DNA from: JABWAM01 sp964653025
GTDB taxonomy: Bacteria > Verrucomicrobiota > Verrucomicrobiia > JABWAM01
NCBI GenBank assembly: GCA_964653025.1
Contig: CAZZBZ010000025.1
Span: 1 to 40,688, forward strand
Direction: 5' to 3'
DNA: 40,688 bases
Shown here: positions 1 through 6,989 of the stretch, one piece after another
Layout: the number at the start of each line of letters is the position of its first letter
How positions within the stretch are numbered: the first letter of the stretch is position 1
Position numbers and translations under genes: made by a program
The notes under the pieces: generated by a model
Databases searched by the model: none
Told to the model about the DNA's origin: nothing
What the model saw: the letters and a program-made list of their open reading frames with translations, nothing else

Positions 1-1
1 C

Positions 2-442
2 CACGGGGCGCTGCGCGAGGCGGTGCGCCGCGCACGCCAGGGGCAATGCATCGGGATCTTCGCGGAAGGCGGAATTCGCGCCGGGGAAGAGAGCCTGGTC
101 GGGGGCCGCCCGCAACTCTACGATGGGGCGTTCATGATCGCCGTGCTGGGACGCGCGCCCATCGTCCCCTGCCTCGTCCTCGGCACGGACCGCCTCTACC
201 AGCCGGGAAACCTGCTCAAGCGGCCGCCCCTGTGGTTTCGGTTCGGCCACCCCATCTCCGTCGAGGGTGCGACGCGCGAGGACGCCCCCGCGCTGCGCGA
301 GAAATTCCTCGTCGCCTTCCGCGCGCTGGTGGAGGAGGTCCGCGCTGAGGGGAATCTCCGCGACGACGACTGGCCGCAGACCCCACAGCAGCGGAACCCG
401 AAGATCCCCATGCCAAAAGAGAACCCCATGCAGGAGGGGTGA
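2..442 (+). CDS. 1-acyl-glycerol-3-phosphate acyltransferase family protein (PlsC-like), 3' part
   Basis: The reading frame is open from the left edge, so the N-terminal half, including the catalytic HX4D motif, lies outside the window. The visible part carries GIFAEGGIRAG, matching the phosphate-binding FPEGTRS block of PlsC-type acyltransferases, followed by APIVPCLVLGTDRLY, matching the downstream block with V-P and G-T residues. Family members transfer an acyl chain to lysophosphatidate at the inner membrane. The C-terminal tail of about 40 residues is polar and looks unstructured. The stop at 440-442 is followed by a long inverted repeat. Family assignment is fairly safe; exact substrate is not. 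Confidence 0.75.
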   Translation, partial: HGALREAVRRARQGQCIGIFAEGGIRAGEESLVGGRPQLYDGAFMIAVLGRAPIVPCLVLGTDRLYQPGNLLKRPPLWFRFGHPISVEGATREDAPALREKFLVAFRALVEEVRAEGNLRDDDWPQTPQQRNPKIPMPKENPMQEG

Positions 443-461
443 CGTCCGGTCCGGGGGATTC

Positions 462-537
462 GGGCACGACAAAGCGTGCCCTCCATGGGCCAAACATCCC
501 GTGAGTTTCTGATGGAGGGGCACGCTTCGTCGTGCCC
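462..537. repeat. Inverted repeat between convergent genes, possible bidirectional terminator
   Basis: The arms at 462-486 and 512-537 are reverse complements with one substitution and one extra G, separated by about 25 bases. Each arm is itself a hairpin (GGCACG, six-base loop, CGTGCC). The right end runs into CCCTTTTCT. It lies between the 3' ends of the acyltransferase and the leftward membrane-protein gene, so it may end transcription from both sides. A related unit, GGGCACGACGGAGCATGCCC, occurs at 18711-18730. Confidence 0.75.
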
Positions 538-549
538 TTTTCTCCGCAG

Positions 550-855
550 TCACCTTCCCGGCGAGGGGGCGAGGAGGCCCGCGAGGGCGCCGACGGCTGC
601 GGAACCGATCGCGACAAGGGCCTCGGGCACCGGCTTTCCCACGAAGGCGAGGGCCACGGTGCCCCCGACGGCGATGAGCGCGGCGAGGCCGAGGGCAATC
701 ACCACGAGGCGGTAGACCCACGCATCGGAGCGGAGCGGTTCCGCGATATGAGCGAGGGTCTCGGCGGGTTTCTCGCTGAGCGCGCGGCGCAGTTCGGGAT
801 CTTCGGCGACGCGGTGGGCGAGTTGTTCGAGGGTGGTGATGCGTGCAGGTTTCAT
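550..855 (-). CDS. Small membrane protein, third gene of the subtilase trio
   Basis: A 101-residue protein. An amphipathic N-terminal half (residues 1-45, with LEQLAHRVAEDPELRRAL) precedes a hydrophobic segment at about 48-73 and a second, weaker one at about 77-97 containing GSAAVGALAGLLAPSP. The ATG overlaps the stop of the preceding propeptide-like gene (852-855, ATGA), so the two are translationally coupled and probably made in fixed ratio. I recognise no characterised family. From position it may anchor or hold a partner protein at the membrane, which is inference only. Confidence 0.7.
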   Translation of the reverse strand: MKPARITTLEQLAHRVAEDPELRRALSEKPAETLAHIAEPLRSDAWVYRLVVIALGLAALIAVGGTVALAFVGKPVPEALVAIGSAAVGALAGLLAPSPGR

Positions 856-1124
856 GGGGAAGTCCGGGGTCTGCGGGTGGGGCGCGCGGGCAGGCGAACG
901 GTTTGCTCGGCGCTCATGACCCAGCCCGGTAGGCGACGGAGCACGACGCGGAGGCGGCGCTCGGTCGCCTGCACGAGCATGAGGCGGGGCGGAGCGAACT
1001 CGACCACCGTAACCTCGCTCTCGGCTTCGAGAAGGGCGACATCGGCCCGCGGAGCTGTCCCCTCACCGCAGAAGCGGAGGACATAGCGGGGGGATGCCTT
1101 TGCGTTGGATCGTAAGCGGGACAT
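852..1124 (-). CDS. Small protein resembling a stand-alone subtilase propeptide (I9-like)
   Basis: A 90-residue protein from the ATG at 1124; an in-frame ATG at 1190 would add 22 charged residues that do not look conserved. The pattern RYVLRF, then ADVALLEAESEVTVVEF, then PRLMLVQATERRLRVVLRRL, ending GWVMSAEQ, suggests a compact beta-alpha-beta fold like the I9 propeptides that chaperone or inhibit subtilisin-type proteases. The gene directly upstream encodes a subtilase with no room for its own propeptide between signal peptide and catalytic domain, so this could supply that function in trans. The fold call is pattern recognition without a search; the protein could be something else. Confidence 0.5.
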   Translation of the reverse strand: MSRLRSNAKASPRYVLRFCGEGTAPRADVALLEAESEVTVVEFAPPRLMLVQATERRLRVVLRRLPGWVMSAEQTVRLPARPTRRPRTSP

Positions 1125-1194
1125 GTGAGGATTTACGCCATCATGTCCCCGCGGGTCTTTCTGGCGAGCCCTATCCTCGCGTGGGCGCACGGCC

Positions 1195-2643
1195 CTACCG
1201 ATCGCGGCGAACGCGTTGGGTGAGGAGTCCGGCGCCGAGGGCGGCGCCGAGAAGGATAACGGCGGAAGGCTCGGGAACCGCCACGGCGGTCCAACTCAAG
1301 GCATAGGGGGTGGCCGTGTTGGCCGCAGTCACCTCGAGCGTGTAGATGCCCGCCGCATTCGTGGTGAACCAGATATGCTCCACGTTATCCACCACGCTCG
1401 TGCTGTACTGGAGGACGTTGCCGTTGAGCTTCAGTTTGAGGTCCAGGTTCTGAAGGGAGAAACCGTAGCTCCCGTAGGAGGGATTGGTGACATCCTCAAA
1501 CCAGTTAAGGGTGGCGGTGATCGAGAAGTTGGTATTCAGGAAGACCCCGTTCGAGAGAAAGAGGTTGTAGGTGCGGGTACGGTTGGCGACGGGGTTGCCA
1601 CCGACTGAGGCAAAATCCCATCCATTGGAGAGGACGTTGCCCGTGCCGTAGGCCTGTTCCCCAGCGGAAAGAAGGTCGTAGGCGGACTTCACTTGGAGGA
1701 GGCCGGCACCTTGCGTGTAGTCGAGTGGAACCGATGCGTCGTCCGCGGTGCCGTTAGTCCCCTTGTGCCAGCCGATTTTCTTGAGGGCACTCGTCATGAG
1801 CAGGGACTTGATCACGCGCGGGTCGGTGGCGTTGGAAAGGGCGGCCGTATCCATGGCCTTATCCATGAGAATGGTGGCCGCGCCGGCAACAAAGGGGGCG
1901 GAAAGGCTCACGCCCTCGATGGAAGTGTAGCTGGAGTTGGTAAACGTGGTGTTGTTGCCGGTGATCGAGGGCGAGGCGGCAACCTGAGTCGACCGTGGGG
2001 CAATCAGGTCCGGCTTGGAGCGTCCATTCTGGGTCGGTCCGACGGGGCTTCCGCTAGGGTTGCCGTAGGCGTCCGAGGCGCCCACCGCGATCCCGTTGTA
2101 GGAACTGCTGGGCCAGTCCCAGTTGGTCGCCGTGCCAATACCGCCAGAGACTACAACGACTTTCTGTTGCTGGATCCAGTAGTCGAAGGCTGCATTCCAA
2201 TAAGCATAACTGTTCGTTCCAGCGGTGTAACTCTGGCTGACCACTTTTGAGGAGATCGCAACGTTGGGCACGACCACATCGTTGATAAAATTATTGGCGT
2301 TCCAGTACTCGACGTTGGTAACCCCGGTCGCCACTCCGCCGTTAAAGCCGGGGGCACGGCCGTAAAGGATAGAGCCCACGCCTGTGGGATGAGCTCCACC
2401 GCTGTCGTTCTGGTGAAGGTTGAAAATAATATTGGAGAACGCGACGTGGTTAGTCTCGGGCCGCTGGAGTTCGACCTGGGCGACGCTGACGCCCGCCCCG
2501 AGAAAGCCGTTGGAGAGATTGCGGTAGGCGGTGGCCTGAACTGAATCGAAGGCGACCGTGTAGGCGTCGGCCATGGCGCGCCCCGTGAAGAGGGCACAAA
2601 GGACTGCGGCGATGGAGAGGGAGCGGCGCATGATCACGGGCAT
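1195..2643 (-). CDS. S8-type subtilase with PEP-CTERM anchor and altered active site
   Basis: A 482-residue secreted protein; an alternative ATG at 2631 gives a cleaner signal peptide (MRRSLSIAAVLCALF, cleavage near AMA). Subtilase landmarks counted from 2643: GAGVSVAQVEL at 50-59, AHPTGVGSILYG at 84-95 with His85, VVVVSGGIG at 162-170, and GVSLSAPFVAG at 244-254 with nucleophile Ser246. The usual catalytic Asp is Glu58 and the oxyanion Asn is Gly168, so activity is uncertain. No propeptide precedes the catalytic domain. A beta-rich domain follows to about 450. The C terminus reads VPEPSAVILLGAALGAGLL followed by basic residues, a PEP-CTERM signal for exosortase processing; an exosortase is encoded at 27.0 kb. 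The stop lies 70 bases before the next leftward gene. Confidence 0.82.
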   Translation of the reverse strand: MPVIMRRSLSIAAVLCALFTGRAMADAYTVAFDSVQATAYRNLSNGFLGAGVSVAQVELQRPETNHVAFSNIIFNLHQNDSGGAHPTGVGSILYGRAPGFNGGVATGVTNVEYWNANNFINDVVVPNVAISSKVVSQSYTAGTNSYAYWNAAFDYWIQQQKVVVVSGGIGTATNWDWPSSSYNGIAVGASDAYGNPSGSPVGPTQNGRSKPDLIAPRSTQVAASPSITGNNTTFTNSSYTSIEGVSLSAPFVAGAATILMDKAMDTAALSNATDPRVIKSLLMTSALKKIGWHKGTNGTADDASVPLDYTQGAGLLQVKSAYDLLSAGEQAYGTGNVLSNGWDFASVGGNPVANRTRTYNLFLSNGVFLNTNFSITATLNWFEDVTNPSYGSYGFSLQNLDLKLKLNGNVLQYSTSVVDNVEHIWFTTNAAGIYTLEVTAANTATPYALSWTAVAVPEPSAVILLGAALGAGLLTQRVRRDR

Positions 2644-2663
2644 AGCAACGCCCGAAGTCCCAG

Positions 2664-2692
2664 CTTATGGGACAAGCCTGTCCTGAAGTCAA
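2664..2692 (-). promoter_or_regulatory. Candidate sigma-70-type promoter of the subtilase gene
   Basis: On the minus strand TTGACT (2692-2687) and CATAAG (2669-2664) are separated by exactly 17 bases, five and four matches to the -35 and -10 consensus. This places the transcript start only about 15-30 bases before the two candidate ATGs, so the message would be nearly leaderless. Sequence match only. Confidence 0.4.
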
Positions 2693-2719
2693 CTCGTAAG
2701 GCCCTCTGCCCGAGGGACT

Positions 2720-3856
2720 TCAAGCTGCACCGGGCAGCCACTTTCGGAAGAACCCGGCGACGTCCGGGTTGTAGAACTGGTGGCCGGCGTAGCCGAGGTG
2801 GCTGGAGAGCTTCTCGGGACAGCCGGCGGCGGCGTAGATCTTTTCGAGGCGACGCAGGGCCGCCATCGAGTGCTCGATCGGAAAGCCGTAGTCGAACCCG
2901 CCCTGCTCGATCATCAGGGCGCGCGGCGCCGCGAGGCCGCAGATTTCCGCGTGGTCGCCGTACTTGAACATCCCCGGCAGGAACTGCGTGCCGCAGAAGT
3001 TGTCGATCCCGATCCCCCAGCCACGGTAGCTGTTCAGCGCGCAAACCACGTCGGTGGCCTTGATCCTCTCGTCGAGGGCCGCGAGGTGCATCGCGTGGGC
3101 ACCGCCCCCGGAGAGGCCGATCGCCCCCACCCCGTCCTTGAGCACGTCCTCGCGGGCCAGCATGAAGTCGAGCGACTTCATGAGGTCCCAGAGGTTGTGG
3201 GTGAGAAGGTTGAACCCGAGAAGCCAGCCCTTGAGCGCGTGGACGTTGCACGGGTCGCGCCCCTCGACGGGGCGCTCGCCGGGCATCCGGTCGCTCCGTT
3301 CGCCGAAGGGGCGCACGTCGGGGACGATTACCGCGAAGCCATCCTTCGCGAGCCGGTAACCGTAGTCATAGTCGTAGTAGGCCTTGTCCTGAAGGGCTTC
3401 CGGATAGCGCGCGCCAGCGACAGGGTCCTTCCCATGGAGACCGTGTCCATGGATGGCCACGATCGCCCGCTTCGGGCGCCCGTGGTCGGGGGCGAGGACG
3501 ATGGCCGACACCGTGGTGAACCGGGCGGTACTGAGGAGGATTTTCTGCTTCACCAGCCCCTCTTCGCGAACCTCCCACTGGACCTCGTGGGTGAGGGGAA
3601 CGGCCGTGGGAAGGGGGCCGATGCACTCGTGAAACCGTTTCTTGAAGGCGGCGTGCCAGGTGTCGAAGTCGGCGCGCGTGGCGCCGCGAAACTCGAGCTC
3701 GGGGATGTGATCCTTGATGAGATCGAGGAAAAACTTGCGGGTGGAGAGGAAGTCGGAGCGGCTCATGGCGTGCATCCTGGGAAAAAACGCGGCCAACCGC
3801 AAGCTCTCCAAATCCGCACGTAAGCGGTTTCTCCAGAGCGGAACCGTTTCCGCCAT
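2720..3856 (-). CDS. Alpha/beta hydrolase (dienelactone hydrolase / acetylxylan esterase-like)
   Basis: About 378 residues from the ATG at 3856; ATGs at 3871 and 3775 are also possible. The open frame runs back to 4015, but that extension is translated hairpin repeat and is left out. Visible alpha/beta-hydrolase landmarks, numbered from 3856: AIVAIHGHGLHGK (oxyanion region, about 132-143), GAIGLSGGGAHAMH with nucleophile Ser249, an acid candidate in GGFDYGF (Asp322), and GYAGHQFYNPD with His359. Such enzymes hydrolyse esters, often acetyl groups on plant polysaccharides. No signal peptide is evident, so it is probably cytoplasmic. It stands alone on the minus strand downstream of the ftsB-like gene. 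Specific substrate unknown. Confidence 0.75.
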   Translation of the reverse strand: MAETVPLWRNRLRADLESLRLAAFFPRMHAMSRSDFLSTRKFFLDLIKDHIPELEFRGATRADFDTWHAAFKKRFHECIGPLPTAVPLTHEVQWEVREEGLVKQKILLSTARFTTVSAIVLAPDHGRPKRAIVAIHGHGLHGKDPVAGARYPEALQDKAYYDYDYGYRLAKDGFAVIVPDVRPFGERSDRMPGERPVEGRDPCNVHALKGWLLGFNLLTHNLWDLMKSLDFMLAREDVLKDGVGAIGLSGGGAHAMHLAALDERIKATDVVCALNSYRGWGIGIDNFCGTQFLPGMFKYGDHAEICGLAAPRALMIEQGGFDYGFPIEHSMAALRRLEKIYAAAGCPEKLSSHLGYAGHQFYNPDVAGFFRKWLPGAA

Positions 3857-3889
3857 TTCGCAGATCACCATCCCCTTCGAGAATGGTCT

Positions 3890-3996
3890 GGGGAGCACAC
3901 GCGGCTCGCGTGTCGAAATCGGCGGCTCGCCGATTTCTTCCTCGGAGACTGGCCGACGGGCCGTCGGCCAGGACACGCGGGCCGCGTGTGCTCCCC
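3890..3996. repeat. Compound palindrome: 16-bp outer arms enclosing four short-loop hairpins
   Basis: Outer arms 3890-3905 and 3981-3996 (GGGGAGCACACGCGGC and its complement) match perfectly. Within the element are four perfect hairpins: 3897-3913 (7-bp stem, loop GCT), 3915-3937 (10 bp, loop GCT), 3950-3970 (9 bp, loop GGC) and 3973-3989 (7 bp, loop GGC). Every stem closes with CG before the loop and CG after it. The first and last hairpins share the same stem, so the outer arms and the terminal hairpins are alternative pairings. It lies between the ftsB-like gene and the hydrolase gene. Confidence 0.9.
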
Positions 3997-4028
3997 GGAA
4001 AAAAACGCGCACCACAAAGAGGAGCGGT

Positions 4029-4049
4029 GCTTTCGGCGAAAGCGCCCTA
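4029..4049. terminator. Hairpin downstream of the ftsB-like gene
   Basis: GGTGCTTTCG, one base, CGAAAGCGCC forms a 10-bp stem with one mismatch, located about 25-45 bases past the ftsB-like stop codon in its direction of transcription. No T-run follows, so it may be a repeat element rather than a true terminator. Confidence 0.4.
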
Positions 4050-4073
4050 CCCAGCCCGGCTTTAGAAGGGGAT

Positions 4074-4400
4074 TCAGCGCGTGGGCGGCGGCGGGTCGAA
4101 GCGGTAGATCGTTTCTTCGGGCCGCGCCAGGCGGAACTTCTCGCGCACCGCGCGTTCCACCGCCTCGGGATCGTGCCGCAGGGCGAGCAACTCCTCCTGG
4201 TAACGGCGATGGAGCTCCTCCTGCGCGCGGAGCGCCTTCCGCTTTACCTCCACCTCCGCCTGAAGGTTTCTCATCTTCTTGAGCGTTGGCTCATAGAAAG
4301 AACCGAGCAGGATGACCACCGACACGACGAAAAGGCCCACAAACAGCTTGCGGACCTTTTCCTGAACCCCGTAGTTCACTTCGAGCCGTCGGCTAGCCAT
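4074..4400 (-). CDS. FtsB/DivIC-type septum formation initiator protein
   Basis: A 108-residue protein from the ATG at 4400; upstream in-frame sequence is repetitive and unlikely to be coding. Layout is typical for FtsB/DivIC: a short basic cytoplasmic N terminus, one membrane segment (KLFVGLFVVSVVILLGSFYEP, about 17-36), a coiled coil (LQAEVEVKRKALRAQEELHRRYQEEL, about 45-75), then the family motif AVERAVREKFRLARPEETIYRF. These proteins link early and late parts of the division machinery. In many bacteria the gene sits next to enolase; here enolase is 11 kb away. Confidence 0.85.
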   Translation of the reverse strand: MASRRLEVNYGVQEKVRKLFVGLFVVSVVILLGSFYEPTLKKMRNLQAEVEVKRKALRAQEELHRRYQEELLALRHDPEAVERAVREKFRLARPEETIYRFDPPPPTR

Positions 4401-4558
4401 GGCCCAACCTAACCCTGATCCCCCCTCCCCTGCAACGCGGAAGCGTGGCCCCTTGACGGGAGGCGGATTGCCTTTTCCTCCCCATCCATGGCATCCTCCA
4501 TCCCTTTGGCCCCGAACACCTTCCACGCTGCCATCCTCAGCCTTCCCTTCCTCTTTTC

Positions 4559-4600
4559 CTGCTTGCCGCTCACCGCTTACCGCTCACTGCTCCCTGTTCC
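4559..4600. repeat. Degenerate heptanucleotide tract before the permease start
   Basis: Six consecutive 7-base units (CTGCTTG, CCGCTCA, CCGCTTA, CCGCTCA, CTGCTCC, CTGTTCC) run to three bases before the GTG start at 4604. They occupy the place of a ribosome binding site, and no purine-rich site is visible. Similar tracts are at 8743-8784, 20417-20465, 20593-20620 and 38059-38093. Confidence 0.7.
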
Positions 4601-4603
4601 CCC

Positions 4604-6403
4604 GTGATTCACCGCCCACGCAATCTCGACTGGAAGCGCGCTGCCGCCATCCTTTATGGCGACTGGGGCACCTCGAAGGCCTACGTCATCGGCCTCGCCT
4701 TCGTCGCCGCCGGATTCTCCTCCCTGCCCATCATCCTTGCCGTCTGCGCCCTCACGGCGGTGGTTGCGCTCAACTACGTAATCCTCTGCGCCCACTTCCC
4801 GGACGGCGGAGGGGTCTACTCCTCCGCCCGTCTCCAGAGCCGCCTCCTCGCGGTGGTCGGTGCCCTTCTCCTCGTGGCCAACATGACGGTGACGGCCGCC
4901 CTCAGTGGTTGGGCCGGACTGAGCTACCTCGGCGTCCCCCAGGAGATCATTCCTACGGCAACCATGGGCCTCGTTGCTGTCGTCGGAATGATGAATCTTC
5001 TCGGCCCGAAACATACCGGCAGCCTTGCAGTTCTCCTCGCCCTGCCCGCCGCGGCGGTCGTGGTGGCGTTGGTCGCCGTGAGTGCACCACACCTTACCAC
5101 CGCCCACCTCGAACCTCTCCACGCCAGCTTGGGAACCAACTGGATCGCATTCGTCGGCGTCATCCTCGCGCTCAGTGGCGTGGAGGCCGTGGCCAACCTC
5201 ACCGGTGTGATGCGGCCCGACGCCTCTTCGCCTCCCGACCAACCCACCGTCAAGCGCACCTCCCGTCTGGCCATTTTGCCCATCGCCCTGGAGGTCGTCC
5301 TCGGCACCAGCCTGCTCGGCTGGGCGATGCTCTCCATGCCCTCCTCGCTGGCCCCCCGCCTTGCGGAGCGCAAGGAAGACATGCTCCGCTTCCTCGCGGA
5401 ATACTACGGGACCCTCTCGGTCGATCCCTGGTTCGGCGCGGGGTTGGGCGTGGTCGTCGGCCTCGTTTTTGGACTCCTTCTCGCCAGCGCCGTGAACACC
5501 GCGATCGTCGCCATGGTCGGCCTCTTCTACATGATGGCCCGGGACGGGGAGATGCCACAGCCCTTCACCCGCCTTAATCGCTACGGCGTACCATGGCTGT
5601 CGCTCCTGGCCGCCGTGGCGCTGCCGTTGCTGGTGCTGATCTTCGTGCGCGATTTTGAGTCCCTTGCCGGGCTCTACGCCATCGGCGTCGTCGGTGCCAT
5701 CACCGTCAATGTGGGCTCCTGCGGCTTCAATCCGAAGATCCGTCTCTCCTGGCCCGAGCGCTCGTTAATGGTTCTCACCTTCCTCGTCCTCCTCGCGGTG
5801 GAACTCACCATCGCCAAGACCAAACCCGACGCCCTCTTCTTCGCCTGCTGCGTCCTCGGCGCCGGCCTCGCGGTGCGTGCGTGGTCCCAGAAACGCGCCG
5901 GCCTTTCCACCGTTGTTGTCTCCCGCGAGGTGGTCGGCTCGACTCCTGAAAAGCTCGCGGCCCTCGAACCTCGCCTTCACGAGGGCCAGCGGATCCTCGT
6001 CGCCGTCCGCGGCCTCAACCCTGTCCTCCGCTTCGCCATCGAAGAGGCCCGCCTCCGCAAGGGCCCCCTCTACATCCTCTACGTCCGCGAAATCGCCGTC
6101 TCCTTCGCCATCAACCCGTCCGCCGGGCCCGCCCCCGACTGGAAGGAGGACCCCCACGCCGCCGCCATCATGTGCAGCGCCCTCGAACTCGCGAAGAAAA
6201 ACGAGGTGGCCGCCGTCCCCCTTTACGCCGTCAGCGACAACCCGCCGACCACCATCGTGGACCTCGCCGCCACCCTCGGCATCGACATGCTTATGCTCGG
6301 CGCCTCCCATCGCCGCTTCCTTACCAATCTCCTCAAGGGGGACGTCGCCGAGGAGGTTGCCCGCAACCTCCCGGAAAACATCCAGTTGGTCATCCATAGC
6401 TAA
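4604..6403 (+). CDS. APC-superfamily permease fused to a universal stress protein domain
   Basis: A 599-residue protein from a GTG codon. Residues 1 to about 430 hold around twelve membrane segments and resemble APC amino-acid permeases, with the N-terminal helix region GDWGTSKAYVIGLAFVAAG and a later loop MMARDGEMPQPFTRLNRYGVP typical of the family. Residues about 460-599 form a soluble universal-stress-protein-like domain, with ILVAVRGLNPVLRFAIEEA at its start and DMLMLGASHRR near its end; canonical USPs carry a related GxxG nucleotide-binding stretch. Likely an inner-membrane amino-acid or amine transporter whose cytoplasmic USP domain senses nucleotide. The substrate cannot be read from sequence. 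Confidence 0.82.
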   Translation: MIHRPRNLDWKRAAAILYGDWGTSKAYVIGLAFVAAGFSSLPIILAVCALTAVVALNYVILCAHFPDGGGVYSSARLQSRLLAVVGALLLVANMTVTAALSGWAGLSYLGVPQEIIPTATMGLVAVVGMMNLLGPKHTGSLAVLLALPAAAVVVALVAVSAPHLTTAHLEPLHASLGTNWIAFVGVILALSGVEAVANLTGVMRPDASSPPDQPTVKRTSRLAILPIALEVVLGTSLLGWAMLSMPSSLAPRLAERKEDMLRFLAEYYGTLSVDPWFGAGLGVVVGLVFGLLLASAVNTAIVAMVGLFYMMARDGEMPQPFTRLNRYGVPWLSLLAAVALPLLVLIFVRDFESLAGLYAIGVVGAITVNVGSCGFNPKIRLSWPERSLMVLTFLVLLAVELTIAKTKPDALFFACCVLGAGLAVRAWSQKRAGLSTVVVSREVVGSTPEKLAALEPRLHEGQRILVAVRGLNPVLRFAIEEARLRKGPLYILYVREIAVSFAINPSAGPAPDWKEDPHAAAIMCSALELAKKNEVAAVPLYAVSDNPPTTIVDLAATLGIDMLMLGASHRRFLTNLLKGDVAEEVARNLPENIQLVIHS

Positions 6404-6437
6404 ACGCCTGTTCTCCTAGGATGAGTATTTTTCCCGC

Positions 6438-6908
6438 ATGAGCGCGGATTACTACGTTTTCTCCGACCAGCAGTACGGTCCTTATGACGTTGCCACGATC
6501 CGTGGCCTCGTCGCCGCCGGACGCCTCGATCGCGATGCCTGGGTCTTTCATAACGGCGAAACCTCCGACTGGACGCGCGCCGCCGAGATCCCCAGCCTGC
6601 AGGCCTTCTTTCCCACTGCCATCGCAGGGCAGGCCGGCGAAGGGCAGCGAAATTTCGCACGGAAACTCGACCAGGCCCAGGCCGTCGCTGAAAATCCTCC
6701 GACGAAGCCACTTTCCGTTACCGCGTTCGCCCCTCCCGACGCCGCCACGCAGGTCCGCAAGATGGACGTCAACCTTCCCGACGCCCCGCTCTCCGACCTC
6801 CGCCATCCCCACGAATCCATCCAGATCCTTCCCCCAAACCCACCCCCAACCCCGGGGCGCTGGCTCACCGTACTACAAAAACTCTTCGGCTCAAAAAATC
6901 CGCCATAA
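6438..6908 (+). CDS. GYF_2 domain (DUF4339) protein
   Basis: A 156-residue protein. The N-terminal 55 residues fit the GYF_2 domain: YYVFSDQQYGPYDVATIRGL, then GRLDRDAWVFHNGETSDW, with the conserved GPY and W-x(8)-W features. GYF_2 domains bind peptides and often occur at the ends of membrane proteins, but no membrane segment is present here. The remainder (about 60-156) is proline-rich and low in complexity. Lies 35 bases after the permease and 80 bases before the TIGR03790 gene. Role unknown. Confidence 0.75.
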   Translation: MSADYYVFSDQQYGPYDVATIRGLVAAGRLDRDAWVFHNGETSDWTRAAEIPSLQAFFPTAIAGQAGEGQRNFARKLDQAQAVAENPPTKPLSVTAFAPPDAATQVRKMDVNLPDAPLSDLRHPHESIQILPPNPPPTPGRWLTVLQKLFGSKNPP

Positions 6909-6989
6909 AATCGGTCGCGCATCCGCGCCCCACGATCGAGCACGCGGATTCCCTTTGGGGTGAGGGTGGGGTATCGTTCGCTCTGCCGC

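Noticed and set aside
3857..4015. N-terminal extension of the alpha/beta hydrolase
   Set aside because: The extra codons translate the compound palindrome at 3890-3996 and show no family conservation; a later start is preferred.
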